From the NCBI GenBank assembly GCA_900770705.1, contig CAAGLF010000109.1, positions 1-33,641 on the forward strand: 33,641 bases of DNA, read 5' to 3'. The notes beneath the pieces were generated by a model. The model searched no databases, was not told where the DNA came from, and saw nothing but the letters and a program-made list of their open reading frames with translations. The DNA is from Bacteroidaceae bacterium (GTDB taxonomy: Bacteria; Bacteroidota; Bacteroidia; Bacteroidales; Bacteroidaceae). Position numbers and translations under genes: made by a program. Positions 1-7,221 of this stretch are shown here, piece after piece; position 1 is the first letter of the stretch; each line of letters opens with the position of its first letter.

Positions 1-61
1 CCATCAGCGAGCCGGCTGCCAGGAGCAGGCTTGCTGAAAAGAGCACTAACTTTTTTCTCAT
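1..61 (-). CDS. SusC-family TonB-dependent transporter, 5' end only
   Basis: Only the first 20 codons lie in the window; the gene runs off the left edge. Reading the minus strand from ATG at 61-59 gives MRKKLVLFSASLLLAAGSLM, which differs from the signal peptide of the SusC protein starting at 988 at only two residues (R2 for N, F8 for L). It is therefore almost certainly a paralogous SusC-type outer-membrane transporter transcribed divergently. The 29 bases before its ATG are identical to those before the other gene. Nothing can be said about its substrate. The family call rests on the signal-peptide match alone. Confidence 0.75.
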   Translation of the reverse strand, partial: MRKKLVLFSASLLLAAGSLM

Positions 62-90
62 AATATAACCGTTAAATTAAACATTGTGTG
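1..90. repeat. Left arm of a 90-bp inverted repeat covering a susC 5' end
   Basis: The reverse complement of 1-90 matches 959-1048 at 84 of 90 positions. The 29 bases upstream of the two ATG codons are identical; all six mismatches fall in the first 13 codons. The arms contain the immediate 5' UTR, start codon and signal-peptide codons of the two divergent susC genes. Confidence 0.9.
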
Positions 91-252
91 TACTTGTCAG
101 TATGTGCCCCGTTTCATCGCAGCCGCGGCTTCTGCTCCTCCGGCGGTATTCGCTCGTACGAACGGGATAGCGTGGCCGGTGGCAGCAGGCTGCTTCGAAC
201 AAGGCTTGGGGATAGAGAACGGATGGTTGCCGTGGTCGGGAAGGACTCTATG

Positions 253-274
253 GCGCCATCTGTTTGCAAAAGTA
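253..274 (-). promoter_or_regulatory. Probable promoter (-7) of the left susC, inverted copy of 736-757
   Basis: On the minus strand this reads TACTTTTGCAAACAG followed by ATGGCGC. It contains the Bacteroidetes -7 consensus TAnnTTTG. It matches the element at 736-757 in 21 of 22 positions. No clear -33 TTG is visible at the expected distance, so the call rests on the -7 match and the duplication. Confidence 0.55.
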
Positions 275-308
275 ACAGTGTGTTGTTCTACAGCGGATTA
301 CAGTGGAG

Positions 309-325
309 GGGGACGTTTTGGGGAC
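309..325 (+). repeat. Direct repeat GGGGACGTTTTGGGGAC, copy 1
   Basis: This 17-bp motif is present again at 459-475, exactly 150 bp away. Each copy consists of two GGGGAC half-sites whose starts are 11 bp apart, i.e. about one helical turn. That layout suits a regulator binding site, but the protein is unknown. Confidence 0.6.
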
Positions 326-458
326 GAAGCGGTTGTAGTATGTTAATGAAGTCAAGAATGCTCGTGAATTCAGGGTGTAGTCTTTTGTAAAAGGAGTGAT
401 GGTTGGTACGTGCCCTCGTGTATCCCTTCTACACATTATTATATATAGGGACATCAGA

Positions 459-475
459 GGGGACGTTTTGGGGAC
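459..475 (+). repeat. Direct repeat GGGGACGTTTTGGGGAC, copy 2
   Basis: Identical 17-bp copy of the motif at 309-325, with the same two GGGGAC half-sites 11 bp apart. It lies between the two divergent susC promoters. Confidence 0.6.
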
Positions 476-712
476 TTTTTCATAGGCGTATGCGCTGCCG
501 ACAGGTGGTTATATCCACAGGGATACAGGGGGTAATGCATAGGGCCTGTGATGACATCGGGACTGTTTGCGACTGGAAAGGTAACTCCCTGTCGGTAGAA
601 AAGCAGCAGAAGAAAACTTAGCCTTTCCCAGGCTTTTGCCTACTCTATGTAACCCTCAGAGGGTAAAAAACGGCGGTTTTGTTAAAGATTTGTCGATTTT
701 TCCAAATTATTG

Positions 713-743
713 TTGGCTGTTTGAAAAATATGCCCTACTTTTG
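713..743 (+). promoter_or_regulatory. Probable susC promoter
   Basis: TTG at 713-715 and TACTTTTG at 736-743 are separated by 20 bases, matching the Bacteroidetes -33/-7 arrangement. The element lies about 245 bases upstream of the susC ATG, implying a long leader. The palindrome at 652-664 lies about 50 bp upstream of the -33 position and could be an operator. Confidence 0.6.
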
Positions 744-958
744 CAAACAGTTGGCGCGGAGTCAGCATCGGGTCTGCTGCACGCCGACAAGTTCTCTCTC
801 TCCCCCTCTACCTTGTTTCCTCTTGCAGAAATCCTGTTGCCGATGGCGCTTGCGGCCGTACTTCGTGTTCGTTGTGAAGTGTGTCGGGGCGGGATAGAAT
901 GGTAACAGCCGTGCAAGGGAGAAGCCTTGTGGTATGGGTGTCAAGACTTAACGGAAAT

Positions 959-1048
959 CACACAATGTTTAATTTAACGGTTATATTATGAACAAAAAGT
1001 TAGTGCTTTTGTCAGCAAGCTTGCTCTTGGCAGCCGGCTCGCTGATGG
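959..1048. repeat. Right arm of the 90-bp inverted repeat covering the susC 5' end
   Basis: Inverted counterpart of 1-90, with 84 of 90 bases matching. It includes the 29 bases before the ATG at 988 and the first 20 codons of susC. Confidence 0.9.
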
Positions 1049-4000
1049 CGCAGAAGCGCGTGACGGGTACGGTGCTCGACAACGAGGGACACCCCGTCGT
1101 AGGCGCAACTGTAAAGGTGCAGGGCACGAAGATTGTGGTTGTTACCGATGAAAACGGTAAGTTCTCCCTTCCTTCCGTACCCGCCAATGCCAAACACTTG
1201 GACATCTCCTATCTGGGTATGAAGCCCACTTCGGCCAACGTCGCCGCCAATGTGAGGGTGACTATGCAGCCCAGCGAGACGTTACTCGACGAAGCTATCG
1301 TAGTGGCCTACGGTACAGCCAAGAAGTCCAGCTTCACAGGTTCGGCCGCTCAGGTGAAAGGTGAGAAGATTGAACAGCGCGTTACCTCCAACGTTGCCAA
1401 TGCCCTGACGGGTCAGCTGTCGGGTGTGCAGACGTTCAGTGGTAGCGGTGCTCCGGGTAGCACGCCTACTATCCGCGTTCGTGGTTTCGGCTCTATGTCT
1501 GCTTCGAACAACCCGCTTTACATCGTCGACGGTGTGCCTTACGACGGTCTTATCAGCTCGCTCAATCCTGCTGACATCGAAAGTATGTCCGTTTTGAAGG
1601 ACGCTGCCGCCAATGCAATCTATGGTGCCCGTGGTGCCAACGGTGTGGTAGTGATCACTACGAAGCAGGGACGCTCGCAGGACGCTGTGGTAACGGTGGA
1701 CGCCAAGTGGGGTTCCAACCGTCGTGCCATTCCTAACTACGACGTTATCAGCAGTCCTGCCGAATACTACGAGACAGCCTACAAGGCACTCTACAACTCG
1801 CAGGCCTACAACGGCAAGAGCGCTGCCGAGGCTTATGCCTATGCCAACAAGAACCTGCTCGACGCAGCCAACGGCGGTCTGGGCTATCAGATATACAGCG
1901 TGCCTGCAGGACAGACCCTGATCGGTACGAACTTCAAGCTCAATCCCAATGCCACGCTCGGCTACTCCGACGGTGAGTTCTACTATACGCCCGATGACTG
2001 GTACGAAGAGTTCTTCGGAAAGGGTAACCTGCGTCAGGAATACAATGTGAACGTGAGCGGACGTTCCGACCGTATGAGCTACTATGCCAGCGTGGGCTAT
2101 GTAGATGACTCCGGTCTGGTGAACAACTCTAGCTTCCGCCGTTACAGCGGTCGTGGCAAGGTAGACTATCAGGCTAAGAAGTGGCTGAAGATTGGTACGA
2201 ATATGGACTTCAGCGAGTCTACCAACAAAGGCAACGGAAGCAGTTCTGCCGGTAGCTCTGCCAACCTCTTCGACCTTACGAATATGATTGCTCCGATCTA
2301 TCCGCTCTATGTGCGTAGTATCGACGGCACTATTCGTATGAACGAGCCGACGGGGACTCCCCTTTACGACAACGGTGCTAACACCACGAACGCCAAGCGT
2401 CCCTATCAGGGTAACGCGCGTCCCGGTGCCATCATCGACAACGACCGCAACACGCTCATCTCCTCCACCCTCAACGGCAAGTGGTATGCCGACATTACGC
2501 CCGTCGAAGGACTGAAGCTGTCGGCAGTCATCTCCGTGAGCGACGTGAACCAGCGTTCCAGCTCGCTGAGAAGCCGCTGGGGCTCGAGCAATGCCACCGA
2601 GGATGGTTCGGTGTCTGTGGGCCATACACACCAGACCGGTGTCAACCAGCAGTACCTGGCCTCGTATATCCACACCTTCGGCGGTGTACACAACATCGAC
2701 CTCCTTGCCGGTTACGAGCAGTACAAGCTGCGCGTGCAGTCGCTCAGTGGATACAACGACCACCTCTTCAACCCCTTCATCGGTGAGTTGAACAACGCCG
2801 GTGGCTTCAGCAATCAGAGCAACAGCTCCAGTCAGGGCCACTATATGACCGAGGGTATCCTGAGCCGCGTGCAGTACAATTACCTCGAAAAGTATTTCTT
2901 GAGCGCATCTTACCGTCGCGACGCTTCCAGCCGTTTCCATAAGGACAGCCGTTGGGGTAACTTCGGATCTATCGGTGGTGCGTGGTTGCTCTCCAAGGAA
3001 GACTTTATGGCTTCCACTCGCAACTGGATCGACCTTCTCAAGCTGAAAGCCAGCTGGGGTGTGCAGGGTAACGACAACCTGGGTAACGACTATCCCTATA
3101 TGGATCAGTACTCCTGGTCCTACTCCGAGACGACCGGCGAATACTCCAAGATCTTGGCCTACAAGGGTAACAAGGACATCACCTGGGAAACCAGCTATGC
3201 CTTCAACATCGGTGCCGAGTTCGAACTCTTCAAAGGACGCCTGAGCGGTGGTATCGAATTCTACAACCGCAAGACAGTGGATATGCTCTACAACCAGCCC
3301 ACACCGCTTTCTTCGGGTATCTTGACCGGTTTTATCCCCACCAACATCGGTTCGATGGTGAACCGCGGTGTCGAAGTTGACCTCTACGGTGTGCTCGTGA
3401 GAACCAAGAACTTCTCCTGGGACGTCAACTTCAACCTCTCGCACAACTACAACAAGGTGCTTGAACTCTCCGACGACGTGAAGGAAACCGGTATCACTTC
3501 TTCCGGACGTATCATCCGTGAGAACGGTTCGCTCTACAACTCCTATCTGAAGCGCTATGCCGGCGTTGACCCCGAAACCGGTCTCGCACAGTACTATGTT
3601 GACCCCGACAATGGTGACTGGTCGCTCACGACCAACTACGAAACTGCTCAGAAGAGCGACCTCGGCAGCACGTTGCCCAAGATCTACGGTGGTTTCGGTA
3701 CCAGCCTGCACTTCTATGGATTCGACTTCAGTGTCCAGATGAGCTACCAGCTCGGCGGCCGTGCCTACGACCCCTCCTACCAGCGCTTGATGCACACGGG
3801 TAACACCAGCAATATCGGCTCCAACTGGCACACCGACATCCGCAATGCCTGGACGCCCGAGAACCGCTACACCGATGTTCCCCGTCTCAGTGCTTCCGAC
3901 GCTTGCTACCAGCTCGACAGCGACCGCTTCCTGATGAGTTCCGACTACATCAGCTTCAACAACGTGACTTTGGGCTACACTGTGCCTGAGACCCTGCTGA

Positions 4001-4179
4001 AGCGCTTCGGTGTCAACGGCCTGCGCCTCTATGTCACCGGTGACAACCTTGGTGTCATCTCTACACGCAAGGGCTTCGATCCCCGTAATATGTACGGAGC
4101 AGGTTCTTCGCTCTCTACGGGTAACGCCGGCTACACGGCAATGCGCAACATCTCCGGAGGTCTGACCCTGACGTTCTAA
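988..4179 (+). CDS. susC: SusC/RagA-family TonB-linked outer-membrane transporter
   Basis: Large TonB-dependent outer-membrane barrel that imports oligosaccharides together with its SusD lid. The 1063-aa length is normal for the family. A signal peptide (about 1-21, cleavage after AQ) is followed by a CarboxypepD_reg-like domain (about 24-98), the plug (about 115-230, with the typical 'YIVDGVPYDG' and 'SVLKDAAANAIYGARGANGV' motifs) and a C-terminal beta-barrel ending in 'GGLTLTF' with a terminal aromatic residue. susD follows after 75 bp. The start at 988 gives a complete signal peptide and lies inside the inverted repeat shared with the divergent paralogue. The alpha-galactosidase downstream suggests an alpha-galactoside substrate, but that is inference. 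A 975-aa open frame on the opposite strand is a codon-composition shadow. Confidence 0.96.
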   Translation: MNKKLVLLSASLLLAAGSLMAQKRVTGTVLDNEGHPVVGATVKVQGTKIVVVTDENGKFSLPSVPANAKHLDISYLGMKPTSANVAANVRVTMQPSETLLDEAIVVAYGTAKKSSFTGSAAQVKGEKIEQRVTSNVANALTGQLSGVQTFSGSGAPGSTPTIRVRGFGSMSASNNPLYIVDGVPYDGLISSLNPADIESMSVLKDAAANAIYGARGANGVVVITTKQGRSQDAVVTVDAKWGSNRRAIPNYDVISSPAEYYETAYKALYNSQAYNGKSAAEAYAYANKNLLDAANGGLGYQIYSVPAGQTLIGTNFKLNPNATLGYSDGEFYYTPDDWYEEFFGKGNLRQEYNVNVSGRSDRMSYYASVGYVDDSGLVNNSSFRRYSGRGKVDYQAKKWLKIGTNMDFSESTNKGNGSSSAGSSANLFDLTNMIAPIYPLYVRSIDGTIRMNEPTGTPLYDNGANTTNAKRPYQGNARPGAIIDNDRNTLISSTLNGKWYADITPVEGLKLSAVISVSDVNQRSSSLRSRWGSSNATEDGSVSVGHTHQTGVNQQYLASYIHTFGGVHNIDLLAGYEQYKLRVQSLSGYNDHLFNPFIGELNNAGGFSNQSNSSSQGHYMTEGILSRVQYNYLEKYFLSASYRRDASSRFHKDSRWGNFGSIGGAWLLSKEDFMASTRNWIDLLKLKASWGVQGNDNLGNDYPYMDQYSWSYSETTGEYSKILAYKGNKDITWETSYAFNIGAEFELFKGRLSGGIEFYNRKTVDMLYNQPTPLSSGILTGFIPTNIGSMVNRGVEVDLYGVLVRTKNFSWDVNFNLSHNYNKVLELSDDVKETGITSSGRIIRENGSLYNSYLKRYAGVDPETGLAQYYVDPDNGDWSLTTNYETAQKSDLGSTLPKIYGGFGTSLHFYGFDFSVQMSYQLGGRAYDPSYQRLMHTGNTSNIGSNWHTDIRNAWTPENRYTDVPRLSASDACYQLDSDRFLMSSDYISFNNVTLGYTVPETLLKRFGVNGLRLYVTGDNLGVISTRKGFDPRNMYGAGSSLSTGNAGYTAMRNISGGLTLTF

Positions 4180-4191
4180 AGTCTCTGCGGG

Positions 4192-4218
4192 ATTTCCAAC
4201 AATCACCATTGGGGAAAT
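4192..4218. other. Small stem-loop between susC and susD
   Basis: ATTTCC (4192-4197) pairs with GGAAAT (4213-4218), and CAAT (4200-4203) with ATTG (4208-4211). There is no T-tract, so this is more likely an mRNA processing or stability element within the susCD transcript than a terminator. Confidence 0.35.
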
Positions 4219-4254
4219 ACATACGTTTTCCCCTCTTCACAAAACAACAACAAT

Positions 4255-5895
4255 ATGAAATACTTCAATAAATTCTCTATCGCTGCTTTGGGTCTGCTGA
4301 CCTTGGCAAGTTGCTCCGATATGGACGAGCAGCTGCCCGAGGGCAACACCGTGACCGAAAGCCAGCTGGAAGAAATCACGGCTGCTGTGCCTGAGCGCGT
4401 GGCTGCCGACTTGCAGGGACTTTATTCGTACACCGGACAGGCCTTCGCTGTGTTCGGATCGGCTTCGGGCCGTCACGACGACTTCGGCTACCCTGCCATC
4501 TGCCTTTCTTTCGACCTGAACAGCGCCGATATGGTTTGCGACAATGTGGGTTACAACTGGTTCTCCGTATCCAGCGAGTATTCGGACCGCACCCCCAACT
4601 ATGCGAACCCCTATATGCGCTATACGTTCTTCTACAACCAGATCCGTTCGGCCAACGACTTGATGCTCTCCATCGACCCCGAAACGGAAGACGCGACACT
4701 TCGCTCCTATCTCGGACAGGCTTATGCTATGCGGGCCTTCGACTACCTTAACCTGGCTCCCTACTTCCAGTTCAGCTACAAGGGACACGAGGATGACCCC
4801 TGTGTGCCCCTCGTAACCAATGAGACGCCCGACTTCAGCAACAATCCCCGCGCCACTATGCGTGAGGTGTATGGTCTGATTGTCGACGACCTCACCAAGG
4901 CTATCGACCTGCTCGACGGATATACCCGCACCTCCAAGGCCAACATCGACCAGAAGGTGGCTTATGGTCTGCGTGCCCGTGCCTATCTGGCAATGAGTAT
5001 GTGGGCTGAGGCCGCAGCTGATGCCGAGAAGGCAATGGAAGGCTATACGCCCGCTTCCATTGAAGAAGTGGCTGTGCCAACCTTCGTGCGTATCGACGAG
5101 CCCAACTGGCTTTGGGGTATCATCCTCGAGGAAGACAAGGTGGCTGCCTTTATCAACTCGGCTGGTCAGCTCGGCTCCTTCTCCGGTCACAGCTATACTG
5201 CCGCTGTCAGCGTATACAAGCGTATCAACAGCCTGCTGTTCGACAAGATTCCTGACACCGACGTGCGTAAGGGATGGTGGGTAGACGCTGATCTCCACTC
5301 CGCCAACCTCGAGAACATAGACTGGGACGGCGCCACTGGCGATGACATCAGCTATCTTGAGATAGAAGACGTGAAGACCGAGTTCCAGCCCTACGCCAAC
5401 GTGAAGTTCGGTATGAAGAATGGCATCGGCTCCGTGACCAACAACAACGACTGGCCTCTGATGCGTGTGGAAGAGCTGATTCTTATCCAGGCTGAAGGCC
5501 TCGCCAAGAGCGGCAACGAAGCTCAGGCCAAGCAGGTGCTGAACGACTTTGTGCGCACCTACCGTGATCCTGCCTACGATTGCAGCAGTCTCTCCGGTGT
5601 CGACCTCCACAACGAAATCTGGAAGCAGCGCCGTATCGAGCTCTGGGGCGAAGGTTTTGCTATGGCCGACGTAATGCGTCTCGGCAAGCCCGTGGTTCGT
5701 ATTCACGGCAGCAACAAGGCCAACTGGCCCGACGCCTTTGCCTTTAACATCGCTTCCAACGATCCCTGGCTGCTTATGCGCTTCCCCGACAGCGAGACGG
5801 AGACCAACCAGGGTGTTACCACGAAGGATAATGCTGCCGGCTCGCAGCCCAAGGCGGGTCAGAATGCCGACTTGCTTGATGGCGTGACCAACTAA
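4255..5895 (+). CDS. susD: SusD/RagB-family surface glycan-binding lipoprotein
   Basis: Surface lipoprotein that caps the SusC barrel and binds glycan. The 546-aa protein starts with a lipoprotein signal ending LASC (Cys20), followed by SDMDEQ, an acidic stretch of the kind that marks surface-exported lipoproteins in Bacteroidetes. An alpha-helical TPR-like region includes 'LGQAYAMRAFDYLNLAPYF', which is typical of SusD. The C-terminal part has the conserved 'RIELWGEGFAMADVMRLG'. It sits 75 bp after susC and is surely co-transcribed with it. Ligand specificity cannot be read from the sequence. Confidence 0.95.
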   Translation: MKYFNKFSIAALGLLTLASCSDMDEQLPEGNTVTESQLEEITAAVPERVAADLQGLYSYTGQAFAVFGSASGRHDDFGYPAICLSFDLNSADMVCDNVGYNWFSVSSEYSDRTPNYANPYMRYTFFYNQIRSANDLMLSIDPETEDATLRSYLGQAYAMRAFDYLNLAPYFQFSYKGHEDDPCVPLVTNETPDFSNNPRATMREVYGLIVDDLTKAIDLLDGYTRTSKANIDQKVAYGLRARAYLAMSMWAEAAADAEKAMEGYTPASIEEVAVPTFVRIDEPNWLWGIILEEDKVAAFINSAGQLGSFSGHSYTAAVSVYKRINSLLFDKIPDTDVRKGWWVDADLHSANLENIDWDGATGDDISYLEIEDVKTEFQPYANVKFGMKNGIGSVTNNNDWPLMRVEELILIQAEGLAKSGNEAQAKQVLNDFVRTYRDPAYDCSSLSGVDLHNEIWKQRRIELWGEGFAMADVMRLGKPVVRIHGSNKANWPDAFAFNIASNDPWLLMRFPDSETETNQGVTTKDNAAGSQPKAGQNADLLDGVTN

Positions 5896-5906
5896 TGTGT
5901 GACAAT

Positions 5907-5943
5907 GTCTGCCCGTGCCTCGTGGTACGGTGTACGGGCAGAC
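5907..5943 (+). terminator. Stem-loop after susD (attenuator or partial terminator)
   Basis: Ten-base arms GTCTGCCCGT (5907-5916) and ACGGGCAGAC (5934-5943) enclose a 17-base loop immediately after the susD stop. A T-tract is lacking. The position between susD and the next lipoprotein suggests transcript attenuation or RNA processing that lowers downstream expression. Confidence 0.5.
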
Positions 5944-6011
5944 GCTCCTATACATTATATAATAAGGTTTCACCTCCCCCTGGGGGGAATGACCAAAACA
6001 AAACATAACCT

Positions 6012-7025
6012 ATGAAATTTTTCAACAAAACCATCTTGTTCGTTCTGGCTGCCTCGGCTATGGGCTTCGTGGCCTGCGACGACGATGACGAATATGTCCC
6101 CGGCGCTCCGCAGAACAACCCTTCCACAAAGGTCTACTTCGTGAACGAACAGCCCATCAGCTATACATTGGATATCGAAGAGGATTCCGTGAGTATCGTG
6201 TTGGAACGCGATAACAGCGATGAAGATATGACTATCGCGCTGGAATGCCTCACTTCCACCCCCGAGGCTTTCTCTAAGCTGCCTACTTCCGTTACCTTCA
6301 AGGCCGGTGAGACACAGGCTGTGGCCGACGTATGTCTGGCATACGGCGTAGAATACTCCAAAGCCTTCAACCTGACGCTCGTCATTCCCGAGAAGTACGT
6401 TGCCCAGTACGACTCCACCGATGTCTATCCCCGCTTTAATGTGCAGATCTTGCGTGAGGACTACAAGCCCGTAGCCTACGGAACGTGGACCACTACCATT
6501 ATGAGCGCTATGTTCCGCACGCAGATTTCCAGCGAGTGCTATCTGGAATACTCTGAAAGCTTCGGTCAGTATCGTATCAAGGACCCCTATTATGTTTCTC
6601 CGCGTTACTGCGTAGAGGGCTATAATATGCTGTTCCAGATGGAGGGAGACTCCGTGACGTATAGCAGCGACGTGCTGGAAAATGGCTTCGCCACCGGCTT
6701 CACGCACCCCGCGTATGCGTCCTATGGTATGTGCCGCGCTTACCCGATTGGCCTCGAACCGGATGCCGAGGAGCCTCTCTATGGCGTGTTTATGCCTGCC
6801 GATGAGGAGTATCCCGACACTTATGCCTTCGCCTTCGCCTTCAGTTATCCCGACGTATGGGCTGGCGGTGACTACCTGATTGATTCGTTCGACGCCGGCG
6901 ACTATGAGTACTTCGAGGTTATCGAGTACGTAGACGCTACCACGGCTGCCGCTGCCAAGAAGAAGGGCGTGATGGCTCCCCGCAAGCGTCAGATTAAGTT
7001 CAACACGGTTCATCCTGTAAGATAA
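6012..7025 (+). CDS. Surface lipoprotein of the SusCD locus (SusE/F-position, Calx-beta-like)
   Basis: A 337-aa predicted lipoprotein: signal peptide ending GFVAC (Cys22) followed by DDDDE, a strong surface-export type sequence. Residues of about 45-135 read like a beta-sandwich of the Calx-beta/DUF4843 kind ('SVSIVLERDNSDEDMTIAL' ... 'SVTFKAGETQAVADV'). The rest has aromatic-rich segments but no family I recognise. It lies 116 bp after susD, where PULs usually carry SusE/SusF-like surface glycan-binding proteins, so a binding role is likely but inferred from position. A terminator-like hairpin follows at 7044-7079. The C-terminus is unusually basic (KKKGVMAPRKRQ). Confidence 0.8.
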   Translation: MKFFNKTILFVLAASAMGFVACDDDDEYVPGAPQNNPSTKVYFVNEQPISYTLDIEEDSVSIVLERDNSDEDMTIALECLTSTPEAFSKLPTSVTFKAGETQAVADVCLAYGVEYSKAFNLTLVIPEKYVAQYDSTDVYPRFNVQILREDYKPVAYGTWTTTIMSAMFRTQISSECYLEYSESFGQYRIKDPYYVSPRYCVEGYNMLFQMEGDSVTYSSDVLENGFATGFTHPAYASYGMCRAYPIGLEPDAEEPLYGVFMPADEEYPDTYAFAFAFSYPDVWAGGDYLIDSFDAGDYEYFEVIEYVDATTAAAAKKKGVMAPRKRQIKFNTVHPVR

Positions 7026-7043
7026 CAGATTTGCAATTCTTTG

Positions 7044-7079
7044 AAGTCGGGCTATTCCCCCAGCGGAATGGCCCGACTT
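7044..7079 (+). terminator. Terminator after the susCD-lipoprotein operon
   Basis: AAGTCGGGC (7044-7052) pairs with GCCCGACTT (7071-7079), and inner ATTCC (7054-7058) pairs with GGAAT (7065-7069). The sequence CTTTTGTG follows. It separates the susCD transcript from the alpha-galactosidase gene, which has its own -7 element. Confidence 0.75.
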
Positions 7080-7156
7080 CTTTTGTGTCTTCCGTGGTCG
7101 GGCTTTTGTGGAGGCGATAAGGTCGGGGCGTCTGCCTCTTATTGCATTTTTATACC

Positions 7157-7164
7157 TATCTTTG
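7157..7164 (+). promoter_or_regulatory. Probable -7 promoter element for the GH27 gene
   Basis: TATCTTTG matches the Bacteroidetes -7 consensus TAnnTTTG and lies about 58 bases before the ATG at 7222. No clear TTG is seen 19-20 bases upstream. The leader includes GCGGCAGAAA, a motif that recurs in intergenic palindromes elsewhere in the window. Confidence 0.5.
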
Positions 7165-7221
7165 CAGCCTATTGCGGCAGAAACAGAAAAGTTCATCTAA
7201 TTATTCAATTTTTCAATTACT

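Larger units (their letters stand above)
62..987. other. Divergent susC-susC intergenic control region, no convincing gene
   Basis: This 926-bp region separates the two susC starts. The short open frames in it (for example 86-390, 403-621, 636-905) overlap each other, lack recognisable domains and look spurious. It holds two outward-facing promoter-like elements (253-274 and 736-757) that are inverted copies of each other, a repeated GGGGACGTTTTGGGGAC motif at 309-325 and 459-475, and a small palindrome ACCCTCAGAGGGT at 652-664. Leaders of roughly 200-240 nt separate each promoter from its ATG. Confidence 0.7.

Noticed and set aside
498..595. Inverted CCGACAGG / CCTGTCGG pair in the susC intergenic region
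   Set aside because: Eight-base arms 82 bp apart are expected by chance at this scale.
86..905. Short open frames (60-100 aa) in the susC-susC intergenic region
   Set aside because: They overlap one another and the promoter elements, lack start signals and show no domain-like sequence.
1282..4209. 975-aa open frame on the minus strand opposite susC
   Set aside because: Antisense shadow caused by GC-rich codon use; the opposite frame encodes a textbook SusC and the antisense translation has no domains.
4237..6006. 589-aa minus-strand frame opposite susD
   Set aside because: Same cause: it spans the whole susD gene, has no recognisable family and no promoter.
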